DNA from: Chloroflexota bacterium
GTDB taxonomy: Bacteria > Chloroflexota > UBA6077 > JACCZL01
DNA: 64,000 nucleotides
Direction: 5' to 3'
Assembly (NCBI GenBank): GCA_020845495.1
Contig: JADLFM010000216.1
Span: forward strand, 81,680 to 145,679
Part shown: positions 16,554-25,192 of the stretch, one piece after another
Layout: every line of letters begins with the position of its first letter
Numbering within the stretch: the first letter of the stretch is position 1
Notes under the pieces: model-generated
What the model was told of the DNA's origin: nothing
What the model saw: the letters and a program-made list of their open reading frames with translations, nothing else
The model's database searches: none
Program-made: the position numbers and the translations under genes

Positions 16554-17729
16554 ATGCGGAGCTACCGCGTCCTGGTACTCATGATGGTGGCGCTCATGAC
16601 CGCGCTGAGCGCCTGTGGACAGGCGAGCCAGCCAACCCCAACAGCGGCCCCCAAGACGGAGGCCAGGCCCACCGACGCGCCCAAACCAACCACGGCCGCT
16701 TCGCCGGTGGCAGCGGCATTGCCGCTCACATCCCCAGCGATAGCAGCATCTCCTGCCGCTGGCGCATCTCCTGCCGCCAGCCCGGTTGCCGCGGCCTCGC
16801 CGGTCGCCTCACCGGCGGCTAGCCCGAACCCGTCACCGGCCGCTGCTGCGTCACCGGCGGCAGCACCATCCCCGATCGTCTCGACCGTGCCGGAATCGGC
16901 CCCTCGCCCGACCGTTCGGATGGGCTCGACGAACTTCAGCGAGCAGGTGCTGCTGGCTGAGGCGTACGCCCAGGTGCTGGAGGAAGATGGCTACACTGTC
17001 GAGCGTCGCCTGAATCTCGGCACCCGCGAGATCGTCTTCCCAGCCATTCAATCCGGCGAGATCGACATGTACCCAGAATACATGGCCTCGCTCTTAGCCT
17101 TCGCGAGCCGGGGCCAGACGTTGGGAAGCTCCGACCCGGCCCCGACCTACCGCAGTCTGCTCTCGGTGCTCCAGCCGATGGGGCTGACGGTGCTCCAGTA
17201 CGCCCCGGCCATCGACACCAACGCCTTTGTGGTCACGCAGGCGACGGCTCAGAAGTACCACCTTGTGAAGCTGAGCGACCTCGCACCGGTCGCGTCGCAA
17301 CTGGTGCTCGGAGGACCGCCGGAGTGCCCGGAACGCCCCTTCTGCCTGATTGGCCTGAAGAACGTCTACGGGATCACCTTCAAAGAATTCAAGCCGCTCG
17401 ATGCGGGTGGTCCACTGACCGTTGCCGCGTTGGAGGCAGGTCAGATCGACGTTGGCGAGTTGTTCTCTACCAGCGCCGTCATCGCCCAGCGCCACTTCGT
17501 CATGCTGGAGGATGACAAGCACCTGCAACTGGCCGACAACGTGGTGCCGCTGGTGCGGACCGACCTGATCCTGAAGGCACCGCCGAGCTTCCAGACGCTC
17601 CTCAACAACGTCAGCGCCAAACTGACGACAGCAACCCTCACCAACCTCAACGCGCAGATCGAGACCGAACGTAAGGATCCGCGCGACGTGGCGAACGCCT
17701 GGCTGAAATCGGAGGGGCTGCTCAAGTGA
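16554..17729 (+). CDS. opuCC: Osmoprotectant-binding lipoprotein of the ABC transporter
   Basis: A 391-residue solute-binding protein. The signal peptide ends in the lipobox LSAC (C18), so it should be lipid-anchored outside the membrane. Residues about 20-115 are a long Ala/Pro/Ser/Thr-rich linker, unusually long for the family. The OpuAC-type ligand domain starts near 'RPTVRMGSTNFSEQVLLAE' and runs to the end, with 'YPEYMASLL' and 'AALEAGQIDVGELFSTSA' typical of OpuCC/ProX-like QAT proteins. AAGGAGGAGCAG precedes the ATG. It works with the three upstream genes; a strong shared hairpin terminator follows. Confidence 0.88.
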   Translation: MRSYRVLVLMMVALMTALSACGQASQPTPTAAPKTEARPTDAPKPTTAASPVAAALPLTSPAIAASPAAGASPAASPVAAASPVASPAASPNPSPAAAASPAAAPSPIVSTVPESAPRPTVRMGSTNFSEQVLLAEAYAQVLEEDGYTVERRLNLGTREIVFPAIQSGEIDMYPEYMASLLAFASRGQTLGSSDPAPTYRSLLSVLQPMGLTVLQYAPAIDTNAFVVTQATAQKYHLVKLSDLAPVASQLVLGGPPECPERPFCLIGLKNVYGITFKEFKPLDAGGPLTVAALEAGQIDVGELFSTSAVIAQRHFVMLEDDKHLQLADNVVPLVRTDLILKAPPSFQTLLNNVSAKLTTATLTNLNAQIETERKDPRDVANAWLKSEGLLK

Positions 17730-17772
17730 CGCAGCGGCAACGGCGCGGGGAATTCTGCCCGCCTGGATGCCC

Positions 17773-17816
17773 TCGCCCATGGCCCCACTCCCGCACAGGA
17801 GTGGGGCCATGGGCGA
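17773..17816. terminator. Bidirectional hairpin terminator
   Basis: A perfect 19-bp stem (left arm TCGCCCATGGCCCCACTCC) with loop CGCACA between the convergent binding-protein gene and the DapA-family gene. It could serve both. Confidence 0.8.
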
Positions 17817-17831
17817 AGGGGTGATCCGCCG

Positions 17832-18758
17832 CTAGACGGCCGCTCCAGCCGCCTGAGCGACGATATTGGCAGCAGCCTGCGCTTCCTCGGCAGTGGCGGC
17901 CCGGAATGGCGCGCGCATCGCTGCCGTCTTGATGACGCCACGCCGCACCAGCGCCGCCTTCATCGCCGCGAAGCTCGATCCGACCGGCGAAGCGTCCTTC
18001 ACGACGCCTGAAAGCTGGCTCGTGACCATGACCCGCGCTTCATGGCGAGCCGCATCAGCCAGATCGCCGGCCCGGGCGGCCTCGTAGGTGCGCACGCACG
18101 CCTCGGCGCACACATTCGCCACGCCGGGGATCGCGCCAGCTCCGCCGGCGTAGACGCTCACGTCAATCAGGCCGGTCGTCCCCAGGAAGCAGCGCAAGTC
18201 CACGCCATCCGTCTTCGCGTCGACCAGCACTCGGCGGAACCACTCCAGGTCGTTCTGACTGTCCTTGAGCCCAACGATCACGCCATCTTTGGCCAGCCGC
18301 CGAATGACCGGCGCGTCAACCTTCACTTTGACGGTCTGGGGGATGTTGTAGACCAGCAACGGGGCGTCCAGGGCGCTCCGAATCGCTCGGTAGTGCGCTT
18401 CGATCTCAGGCTGACTGTTGGCGTAGTAGTAAGGCGGGGTGGCGGCGAGAGCGTCGGCTCCGGCGGCCAGCGCTCGCCGGCCATTCTCGATGGCGAGCAG
18501 CGTGCTGGCGTCGCCGACGTTCGCGACGACCGGAACTCGCCCGCGCGCCGCCTTGACGGTCGTCGCGACGGCGGCGGCGCGCTCGTCGGCGTCGAAGCAT
18601 GCAAACTCGCCGGTCGTGCCCATCGCCCAGAGGCCATGCACGCCTTCGCCGATGAGGTAGTCCGCCAGGCTGGCAAGCGAGTCGTGATCGATCCGCTGAT
18701 CTTCGTGAAGCGGTGTCAGCATCGGCGGGAAGATGCCGTGCAGGCGGCTGAGATCCAT
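17832..18758 (-). CDS. DapA/NanA-family (dihydrodipicolinate synthase-like) aldolase
   Basis: A 308-residue class I pyruvate aldolase or lyase. The pyruvate-binding GTTGE lies at 47-51, the catalytic tyrosine in 'LLVYNIPQ' (Y137), and the Schiff-base lysine in 'IVGLKDSQND' (K165). The superfamily includes dihydrodipicolinate synthase, N-acetylneuraminate lyase and ketodeoxy-sugar aldolases; nothing nearby belongs to lysine synthesis, so a catabolic lyase is as likely. The ATG at 18758 is favoured by GAGGTGG at a proper distance; an ATG three codons earlier is possible. Confidence 0.85.
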   Translation of the reverse strand: MDLSRLHGIFPPMLTPLHEDQRIDHDSLASLADYLIGEGVHGLWAMGTTGEFACFDADERAAAVATTVKAARGRVPVVANVGDASTLLAIENGRRALAAGADALAATPPYYYANSQPEIEAHYRAIRSALDAPLLVYNIPQTVKVKVDAPVIRRLAKDGVIVGLKDSQNDLEWFRRVLVDAKTDGVDLRCFLGTTGLIDVSVYAGGAGAIPGVANVCAEACVRTYEAARAGDLADAARHEARVMVTSQLSGVVKDASPVGSSFAAMKAALVRRGVIKTAAMRAPFRAATAEEAQAAANIVAQAAGAAV

Positions 18759-19021
18759 GACGTCCACCTCGGTCTAGTGTCAGGGCGTCGACAGGATACC
18801 CCATCCCGTTCGGCGGCGAGTGGCGACTGGCGAGGCTGAACTCATGCAGGGGCAGTCCTGGTGGCTGAAGAGGCGGAGTTTCTACGGCACGGCTCTTGCC
18901 GGCTCGCCAGACTACCCGGCGGACAGAAAGCGGAAGCGATGAGCGGAAGCGGTCCCGCGGCCCCGAACCATCGTTCGTCCGTACCTATCGTTCGCCCACA
19001 AGCATTGTTCGGAGGTGACGT

Positions 19022-19693
19022 GTGCGTCTCAAACAGTTCGCAGTCAGCGCGCTGGTGGCACTCACAGCAACGCTGCCCGGGCCGGTGGTCGCTCAGACCC
19101 AACCGCAGGCACCGGTCCGGGAGGTGTACGCTGCCAGCCTGGAACCCCTCAATACGAACGTCACGAAGCGGCCGGCGAGCGGCTTCGCTCTCCTGACCGT
19201 CGATGGCGATGGGTTGACCGTACAGGTCGTCGCTCGCGGGCTTGACCCAGGAACGCCCCACCTTCAGCATATCCACGGCTTTCTCGATTCCGACGCCAAG
19301 GCTACCTGCCCGACGGCACAGGCTGACAAGAACGGCGACGGGATCGTCGACATCGCCGAACTGGTCCCGATTGCCGGTCGCACCCTCATCCCGCTAAATC
19401 AGGATCCCATCGGTATGATGTTGCTCAATCCAGCGCTCTTCCCGACTCCAGGCGGCCCCAACTGGTCCTACTACTACGAGCAGACCGTCCCGATCGATCA
19501 ACTCGGGCAAGCCGCCGATCAGGCTTTCGGCGTTACCAACTTCTCGCTCGATCTCGACACACGCACCATCGTCGTTCACGGCATCAGCCCGGATGCCACG
19601 CTGCCGGACTCCGTCAGTTCCGTGCCAGGCACGAAGGTGCCAGCGCAGGTAACCCTGCCGGTCGCCTGCGGGGCGCTCACGCGCGTGCAGTAG
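19022..19693 (+). CDS. Secreted CHRD-like domain protein with an EF-hand-like loop
   Basis: A 223-residue exported protein. A signal peptide ends near residue 25 (VVAQ). The body resembles a CHRD-type beta domain: 'EVYAASLEPLNTN', 'VVARGLDPGTPHLQHIHGF', and a C-terminal 'RTIVVHGISP'. Residues 102-113, DKNGDGIVDIAE, match a calcium-binding EF-hand or dockerin-like loop. Function is unknown; CHRD domains are generally extracellular. GTG start with GGAGGTGAC upstream. It stands alone, divergent from the DapA-family gene. Confidence 0.72.
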   Translation: MRLKQFAVSALVALTATLPGPVVAQTQPQAPVREVYAASLEPLNTNVTKRPASGFALLTVDGDGLTVQVVARGLDPGTPHLQHIHGFLDSDAKATCPTAQADKNGDGIVDIAELVPIAGRTLIPLNQDPIGMMLLNPALFPTPGGPNWSYYYEQTVPIDQLGQAADQAFGVTNFSLDLDTRTIVVHGISPDATLPDSVSSVPGTKVPAQVTLPVACGALTRVQ

Positions 19694-20107
19694 CGACCGT
19701 ATTCCCCACCTTTCCCGCTGCGGCTGCGACGTCCGCAGACCGCGCGATGCTCTCAGATCGGTCGTGCCACGGGCAGCCCAGGGAGCGCCTGGCGTGTCGC
19801 TCCCGGCACTCCCTGGCTACCGTCCGGCGGGTGCTGGCACTGCGGGCGTCGAAACCCGCGTGACGGTGTTGCTACGGCACGAGAACGGTACTTCGACGGG
19901 CAGTGCATAGCTCGTCCCGGGTTCTACTCGAGACGTGAGCGCTGACCTGGCACACGGTTCAGGCAGCCACCGGCCATGACGCCAGATCGTAGGCGTCCGG
20001 GCGGCGCGCCGGCGCGGCTCGAAGTCAGAGCCCACCCGATTGGCGTCAGCACGACCGCCACGCTCCTGCGCGATCCTTCCGAGGGGCGCGGCGGGTAGGC
20101 TCGCTCT

Positions 20108-20161
20108 CCCTCCGGGCAGACGGCCCTCCGGGCAGACGGCCCTCCGGGCAGACGGCCCTCC
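20108..20161 (+). repeat. 16-bp tandem repeat, three and a half copies
   Basis: Units of CCCTCCGGGCAGACGG at 20108-20123, 20124-20139 and 20140-20155, then CCCTCC. The copies are identical, suggesting recent expansion or homogenisation. Confidence 0.9.
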
Positions 20162-20242
20162 ACAGTCCCTCGGAGGGTGGTCCCGTGACGCCGACCCCGG
20201 CCCCCGGCCCCTGACAACCGCCTCATGACAGCAGTCTTCTGA

Positions 20243-20354
20243 CGGCGGCCCGATGCCGGTGACCCGATGCCGGCGGCCCGATGCCGGCGGCCCGATGCCG
20301 GTGGCCCGATGCCGGCGGCCCGATACCGGTGACCCGATGCCGGTGACCCGATGC
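20243..20354 (+). repeat. 14-bp tandem repeat, eight copies
   Basis: Eight units of CGGYGRCCCGATGC, differing at one to two positions, fill 112 bases exactly. The period is not a multiple of three, arguing against coding. There are no spacers, so it is not a CRISPR array. Confidence 0.92.
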
Positions 20355-20412
20355 ATGGCGCCCGCCTTCCGGCTGAGGAGGGGTCAGATGTCCCGGCTGT
20401 TTCAGGGACAAA

Positions 20413-20557
20413 ACGGCCGGCCCGCCCCTAACACGGCCTCAGAAGGCCCTGAGCGGGGGAGCCCAGATGGATGCTCGCAGGTATGCATGGGGTGAGTTAC
20501 ACATCTCGCGCCAATGTTACTAGTCAGAATGCCCCGAACGGGTCATGGGCCGGCCGT
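20413..20557 (+). promoter_or_regulatory. Probable cyclic di-AMP (ydaO/yuaA) riboswitch
   Basis: An 11-bp perfect P1 stem, ACGGCCGGCCC (20413-20423) with GGGCCGGCCGT (20547-20557), encloses the signature blocks of the ydaO class: a CTCAG/CTGAG hairpin followed by GCGGGGGAGCCCA (20452-20464), then ATGGGGTGAGTTA (20487-20499), then CCCCGAACGGGTCA (20532-20545). Order and spacing match the known class; the 3' block deviates from consensus. In Actinobacteria and Firmicutes this class binds c-di-AMP and usually turns off cell-wall and secreted-protein genes. The secreted CAP-domain gene starts 60 bases downstream. Confidence 0.68.
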
Positions 20558-20616
20558 CTCATCGTCCAGGCACGCTGCGTTGGAAGGGGGTGACGAACGC
20601 CTGCGAGCTAAGGACA

Positions 20617-21249
20617 ATGCACAGCCAGATCCCGCGTCACGCCCAGCCACGTCGCCTGCCGATCGTCGTCCACGCCACGCTTACCGCGCTCTGGCTCCTC
20701 GCCAGCACCTGGGGAAGCGTCCCGATCGCCGCGGCTGCCGCCCGAGATGCGGCTGGCCCCGAGGCTGCTCTGGCAGCCGGCCCTGACGGCGTCGATGCCA
20801 GCGACGCCGAGGCAACCCGTGCCGCGTCCTACCTCGACCAACTCCTCGGCGAGATCAACGCTCGGCGCGCTCGCGCTGGCTCGCCGCCCGTGGTCTTCGC
20901 CGGCCCGGCCGCGAATCTGGCGGTGAATCAATACCTCGCGGACTTGACTCCGCTGATGGAAGCGTACAAGTCCTGCTTCCACGGCACCGGAAATCCAGTG
21001 GCGCCGGGCTGGGACTACGTGAGCGCGGCCGGTCTGGGCGGCGAGGCTCGCGGTGAGGTGCTGGGCTGCCCGGACACCAATGGCTACTGGACGGCTGCCC
21101 GGATCGCCGAGGGCTGGTGGAACTCCCCGACCCATCGGCAGTCGCTGTACGGCGACCGCGGCGTCAACGTCATCGCCTGCGGAACATTCGGCCCCCAGAA
21201 GAGCGGACATGCCTACGAGACGATCGCCTGCGTGACGTACCGGGTCTGA
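20617..21249 (+). CDS. Secreted CAP/SCP-domain protein, riboswitch-linked
   Basis: A 210-residue exported protein. A long N-terminal signal (hydrophobic 'VVHATLTALWLLAS') precedes a CAP-like domain: 'YLDQLLGEINARRARAGSPP', then 'GEVLGCPDTNGYWTAARIAE' and 'GWWNSPTHRQSL', the helix-loop pattern of CAP (SCP/PR-1/YkwD) proteins. Cysteines in 'SCFHG', 'LGCPD', 'IACGTF' and 'IACVTYRV' suggest disulfides. The exact activity of bacterial CAP proteins is unclear; several act at the cell wall. The start at 20617 is the ATG after AAGGACA; an upstream ATG at 20545 would lie inside the riboswitch P1. A paralog follows at 21568. Confidence 0.78.
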   Translation: MHSQIPRHAQPRRLPIVVHATLTALWLLASTWGSVPIAAAAARDAAGPEAALAAGPDGVDASDAEATRAASYLDQLLGEINARRARAGSPPVVFAGPAANLAVNQYLADLTPLMEAYKSCFHGTGNPVAPGWDYVSAAGLGGEARGEVLGCPDTNGYWTAARIAEGWWNSPTHRQSLYGDRGVNVIACGTFGPQKSGHAYETIACVTYRV

Positions 21250-21567
21250 TAGCGTGGGTGTCTGACCCAGGGGAACCGCCGCAACCGCACCAGAGGCATC
21301 CTGGACATCAGTGCGAAGGTCGAGCGGTCGACGAGACGGGCAGCCCCCGGAGTCATCTCGGCCGGCGCTACGAGCGCCGGCCGTGTCTTATTTGAGCGGT
21401 TTGATTGCTCTCTTGCGCCTCGATGTCCGTGTCGTGACCGCTATACTTCCCGTTTCTATCCAGAATGAGCGGTTATAACGATCAGGTGACAGAACGAGTT
21501 ACTTTGTTTCTAACGTTTACGCTAAGGTAGGCAGCGCGCAACACCAGCCTGCTGGAAGTTTGTCTAC
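21250..21567. other. Intergenic region between CAP paralogs
   Basis: It holds a terminator (21359-21383), then an AT-richer stretch (about 21400-21540) likely carrying the promoter of the second CAP gene. GACCGCTATA and GAGCGGTTATA appear in it as near-repeats. Unlike the first CAP gene, no ydaO-type motif is seen. Confidence 0.45.
21359..21383 (+). terminator. Hairpin terminator after first CAP gene
   Basis: An 11-bp perfect stem CGGCCGGCGCT / AGCGCCGGCCG with loop ACG, followed by TGTCTTATTT, a reasonable U-rich tail. Confidence 0.75.
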
Positions 21568-22158
21568 ATGCCTGTTCATCTGACAGCTATGTTGCCACTG
21601 TTGCGGGCCACGCTCGCGGCTGCACTCCTCGCGAGTGTCACACTCGTAGCTCCAGGCGTTGCACTGGCGGCACCGCAGAGCGCGGGTTCCTCAGCGGCGC
21701 CGATCCACAAGCCCGCTGCCGACGACTACGGCACGTACCTGTCTCGGCTGCTCGACGAGATCAACGCGCGGCGCGCCGCGGTCGGCACCCAGTCGCTCCA
21801 CTTCGTTCCCCAGGCCGCCAACGCCGCGCTCGGGCAGTTCCTCGACCTGACGTCGCCGAGCCTCGCCTGGCCGATGCCTTGCGCCCACCAGTTCGTAGGC
21901 AACGAGTTTTCGTGGGACTACGTCGCAGCGTCCGGGTATGAGGGTCAGGCGCTCGGCGAAGTGCTGGCCTGCCCCGGGCCTGAGCCTTACTGGACGCCCG
22001 CGCGCGCGGCCGAAAGCTGGTGGGAGTCACCCTATCATTTCGACGTGTTGTACGCGGACGGCGCAGCCACCGAGATTGCGTGCAGCGCGAACGGCTTCCA
22101 GCGAGGCAAACGCGACACAGCGGCGACTGCCGTCCTCTGCGTGCTCTACCGCGAATGA
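21568..22158 (+). CDS. Secreted CAP/SCP-domain protein, paralog of the previous gene
   Basis: A 196-residue exported protein. The signal peptide runs to about residue 34 (LAAPQ). The mature part closely parallels its neighbour: 'YLSRLLDEINARRAAVGTQ', 'GEVLACPGPEPYWTPARAAE', 'SWWESPYHFDVLY', and paired cysteines. The two genes are tandem duplicates, separated by a terminator, so they are transcribed independently. Start ATG 21568 lacks a strong Shine-Dalgarno site (GGAAG further upstream); ATG 21589 is an alternative. A long hairpin follows the stop. Confidence 0.75.
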   Translation: MPVHLTAMLPLLRATLAAALLASVTLVAPGVALAAPQSAGSSAAPIHKPAADDYGTYLSRLLDEINARRAAVGTQSLHFVPQAANAALGQFLDLTSPSLAWPMPCAHQFVGNEFSWDYVAASGYEGQALGEVLACPGPEPYWTPARAAESWWESPYHFDVLYADGAATEIACSANGFQRGKRDTAATAVLCVLYRE

Positions 22159-22204
22159 GTCGCCGCCCACAGTCGATGCTGGGCGTCGGCGGGTAGCGCC
22201 GCGC

Positions 22205-22259
22205 CAGGAAGCCCGAAGGTCGGCAACAGTATGTCTGTTGCCAGCCTTCGGGCTTCCTG
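22205..22259. terminator. Bidirectional hairpin terminator
   Basis: A 25-base arm beginning CAGGAAGCCCGAAGG pairs with an arm ending CCTTCGGGCTTCCTG around TATGT, with two adjacent mismatches. It lies between the convergent CAP and DUF3500 genes. Confidence 0.8.
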
Positions 22260-22313
22260 CTCCATGCAACCCGGGCGCCGGCGACGCGCCCGGCGCCCCG
22301 CTACTGCTGGTGC

Positions 22314-23327
22314 CTAGTGATGGTGCGAGCTCTCGCGGTAGTGGCGCGCCAGCAGATCCTCGCCCCAGTCGTTCGTGAAGTCGCGCCAGACAGAGTGAAT
22401 GTGGTTGGCGTCCTGCTGGGTGTTGTCGTACTCCAGCATGAACGTCGGTCCCTTGACGTTGTAGTAGTGGCCGTTGCCCGGCGCCTTCTCGGTCGGGCCG
22501 GCCCAGGCGAAGGTGATCCGGTCCAGGCCCGCCCGCTCGATACGGGCCCACTCATTCGGCGAGAGGTCGTCGGCGGCGCGCTCGACGTAGTGTCGGATCA
22601 GGCGCACGAGCAAATCCCGCTGGCCGCCGCCAAGCTTGCTAAGCCCGAGGCCGACCGGCGTCATGTCTGGGCTGACCGAGCGGATGTTCGTCGTGAGCAA
22701 GTCGGCCGGTGCGGTCTGGTTGACGATGGCGACGGCTCGCTGATCGGCATCCAGGCTCTGGACGAGCTCGCGAGCGAGATCTTCCTCGGCGGCAAGCGTC
22801 CGGCTCCCCTTCTCCGGCCCGTGCTTGACGGTGGCCGGATTGGCGCCAAAGAACTGCGGCAGAGGCGCTATCAGGTCGCCGTCTACGAGAGTGAAGTGCA
22901 GCCCGATGTGGTGGCCGCCCGCCCGCCAGGCCCAGGGGTCGCGCCCGCCCGGCTCGCCGAAGATACTGAACCAGTAGCGTTCCGAATCGCGGAGCCACGG
23001 GGTGGGGCGCTGCTCGATGGTCTCCTCTTCCCGCAAGATCGGCTCGAGAGCGATGATGCGGCGCGCCTCCCGCACCCCCCGCGCGCTCAAGCCGGTGTCC
23101 ATGAGCGCGAGCGCTAGCTCGCGCTGCCCCGGTGTCATGTCGGCGAGGATCAGGCCGTTCCGTTCGACGGGCGTATAGTGCCAGAGGTACCGCTCGTCGC
23201 CGACGAACGGAAAGGTCGCCCGCTCGCGCTGCTGCGGGGAGAGCGACGCGAGGAAACGGTTAGCGGCCTCGGCCATGCGGCGAGCAGCGGACGGCGCACG
23301 TTGGGTGACGAGAGTATCGGTGGCCAC
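22314..23327 (-). CDS. DUF3500 family protein
   Basis: A 337-residue soluble protein matching the DUF3500 family as I remember it: '[20 protein letters not shown]', '[17 protein letters not shown]', '[10 protein letters not shown]', '[19 protein letters not shown]', and a C-terminal '[20 protein letters not shown]' with '[10 protein letters not shown]'. The many conserved His/Glu residues suggest a metal-binding enzyme, but no activity is established to my knowledge. The GTG start at 23327 is preceded by GAAGGAG; an ATG at 23360 is the alternative. It is convergent with the CAP genes. Confidence 0.85.
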   Translation of the reverse strand: MATDTLVTQRAPSAARRMAEAANRFLASLSPQQRERATFPFVGDERYLWHYTPVERNGLILADMTPGQRELALALMDTGLSARGVREARRIIALEPILREEETIEQRPTPWLRDSERYWFSIFGEPGGRDPWAWRAGGHHIGLHFTLVDGDLIAPLPQFFGANPATVKHGPEKGSRTLAAEEDLARELVQSLDADQRAVAIVNQTAPADLLTTNIRSVSPDMTPVGLGLSKLGGGQRDLLVRLIRHYVERAADDLSPNEWARIERAGLDRITFAWAGPTEKAPGNGHYYNVKGPTFMLEYDNTQQDANHIHSVWRDFTNDWGEDLLARHYRESSHHH

Positions 23328-23431
23328 GGGCGACTCCTTCGGTGCAATCGGCCGACTCATCCAGCATAGCAGGGTCGCACCAGGAGAGCCACTGTCCCGC
23401 CGTCGGGCCGCCGAGCCCTCAGCCAAACCAT

Positions 23432-23495
23432 CAGGCCGTCAGGCCGTCAGGCCATCAGGCCATCAGGCCATCAGGCCGTCAGGCCATCAGGCCAT
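23432..23495 (+). repeat. 8-bp tandem repeat, eight copies
   Basis: Eight uninterrupted units of CAGGCCRT (64 bp), with A or G at one position only. The short unit makes slippage-driven length variation likely. Confidence 0.92.
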
Positions 23496-23539
23496 CACGT
23501 GGCGCTCCCACCGCCCATCAGGTGTCGTCCACGATCCGG

Positions 23540-23602
23540 CTCCTACCGATCGCACATGGCCTCCTCTCGATCGCACACGACCTCCTCCCGATCGCACGTG
23601 GT
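23540..23602 (+). repeat. 21-bp tandem repeat, three copies
   Basis: Units at 23540, 23561 and 23582 share CTCCTNYCGATCGCAC plus five variable bases. The array ends about 60 bases before the glyA start and could overlap its promoter. Confidence 0.85.
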
Positions 23603-23664
23603 CTCATGCTCACAACCAGCCGGGGGTATACTCCGGCCAAGACGCGACGCACGGAGGATCCCTC

Positions 23665-24945
23665 ATGGCCATCGAGACGCAGGCCGGCCAACAGGCTGCT
23701 TCGCTGCGCCCCCGAGCAGCGCTCGAACACGATGATCCGGAGATCTGGTCGCTCCTGCAACGCGACCATCGCCGCCACAACGAGACCCTGAATTTCATCG
23801 CCAGCGAGAACTACGCCTCGCCGGCTGTCCTCGAGGCGCTGGCCTCCCACCTGAACGCCAAGTACGCCGAGGGCTACCCCCATGGCCGCTACTATCAGGG
23901 CGTCGGCATCGTCGACGACGTCGAGACGCTGGCGATCGAGCGGGCGAAGCAGTTGTTCGGCGCCGAGCACGCCAACGTCCAACCTCACTCAGGTAGCAGC
24001 GCCAACATGGCTGCCTATTACGCCCTGCTGGAGCTTGGCGACACCATCCTGGGGATGGATCTGAGCCACGGCGGGCACCTGACGCACGGCAGCCCGGTCA
24101 GCTTTTCGGGCAAGCAGTTCCGTTTCGTCTCCTACCACGTGACCGAGGATACGGAGACGATCGATTATGACGAGGTCGCCCGCCTCGCCCACGAGCACCG
24201 CCCCAAGATGATCGTCGCCGGCGCGTCGGCGTACCCCCGCATCATCGACTTCGCCCGCTTTCGGCAGATCGCCGACGAGGTTGGGGCGCTCTTCATGGCC
24301 GACATCGCGCATATCGCGGGACTCGTCGTCGCCGGCGTCCACCCGAGCCCGGTACCCTACGCCGACGTGGTCACGACCACCACCCATAAGTCGCTGCGCG
24401 GGCCGCGCGGCGGTCTGATCCTCAGTCGCGCGAAGCACGCCAAGGCGATCGATCGGGCGGTCTTTCCGATGCTCCAGGGCGGCCCGATCCTCGGCGCGGT
24501 GGCGGCACGCGCCGTCTGCTTCCGCGAGGCGATGCAGCCGTCGTTCCGGACGTATTCCGAGCGCATCGTCGCCAATGCCCAGGCACTCGCCGACGAGATG
24601 CAGCGGGGTGGGCTGCGGCTGGTTTCGGGTGGCACCGACAACCACCTGCTGCTGGTCAGCCTGCTCGACCGCTCCTACACTGGCGCGAAGCTCGCCGAGG
24701 CGCTGGAGCAGGTCGGCATCATCACCAGCAAGTCGACCGTCCCTGGTGAGACGCGCTCGCCGCGTCAGACCAGCGGGGTGCGCTTCGGGACGCCGGCCGT
24801 CACTACCCGCGGCGCGACCGAGGCCCAGATGCGGCAGGTGGCGCGGGCGGTGGTGACGGTGGCCGAGGATCCGGACGATACTGGCCGCCGCGAGCGGGTA
24901 CACGCCGACGTCCGCGCCATCGCGGAGACGCTGGAGACGATCTAA
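23665..24945 (+). CDS. glyA: Serine hydroxymethyltransferase
   Basis: A 426-residue PLP enzyme interconverting serine and glycine with tetrahydrofolate, the main cellular source of one-carbon units. Diagnostic stretches are '[17 protein letters not shown]', '[11 protein letters not shown]', '[13 protein letters not shown]', and the PLP lysine in '[14 protein letters not shown]' (K242). Length and motifs are normal for bacterial GlyA and no residue is missing. The ATG has GGAGG upstream. It lies alone behind a repeat-filled intergenic region. Confidence 0.97.
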   Translation: MAIETQAGQQAASLRPRAALEHDDPEIWSLLQRDHRRHNETLNFIASENYASPAVLEALASHLNAKYAEGYPHGRYYQGVGIVDDVETLAIERAKQLFGAEHANVQPHSGSSANMAAYYALLELGDTILGMDLSHGGHLTHGSPVSFSGKQFRFVSYHVTEDTETIDYDEVARLAHEHRPKMIVAGASAYPRIIDFARFRQIADEVGALFMADIAHIAGLVVAGVHPSPVPYADVVTTTTHKSLRGPRGGLILSRAKHAKAIDRAVFPMLQGGPILGAVAARAVCFREAMQPSFRTYSERIVANAQALADEMQRGGLRLVSGGTDNHLLLVSLLDRSYTGAKLAEALEQVGIITSKSTVPGETRSPRQTSGVRFGTPAVTTRGATEAQMRQVARAVVTVAEDPDDTGRRERVHADVRAIAETLETI

Positions 24946-25192
24946 TCAACCCGCGCCTGACGACCTCAGATCACGAGATGCACTGCCTCATCTGCCCGCT
25001 CCCGCATGGACGAGCGAGGCCGGAGGGCCGTCGCATAGCCCGACTGCGTCGGGTGCTGGGGATGGAGAGCCGAACACGGCGCACGGCACGGGGGGCGGTA
25101 GTCTGACGGAGCGGGCGGGCAACGAGCGATGCGGAGGTGGCGGCGAGAGCAACCGAACCGCCGTATCGCCCGGTGACCCGAGCCGGAACGCC

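Larger units (their letters stand above)
19694..20412. other. Repeat-rich intergenic region, no supported gene
   Basis: Over 700 bases with no convincing gene. It carries a weak hairpin (CCAGGGAG at 19776 with CTCCCTGG at 19808), the 16-bp array at 20108 and the 14-bp array at 20243. Long frames across it are Arg/Pro-rich and consist partly of repeat units. The c-di-AMP riboswitch candidate begins at its right edge. Confidence 0.5.
23328..23664. other. Divergent intergenic region with two tandem arrays
   Basis: It lies between the DUF3500 gene and glyA, must contain both promoters, and is half filled by the arrays at 23432 and 23540. No gene is supported. Confidence 0.5.

Noticed and set aside
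20243..20354. CRISPR array
   Set aside because: Units are 14 bp and directly abutting without spacers; no cas genes are nearby.
19817..20411. Repetitive minus-strand proteins through the tandem arrays
   Set aside because: The peptide is made of Arg/Gly/Pro repeat units from 14- and 16-bp arrays that shift frame; no start signal or family likeness.
24985..25060. Further copy of the palindromic C/G-rich repeat
   Set aside because: Only a short GCTCCCGCATG-like stretch matches; no paired arms, so it was not counted.
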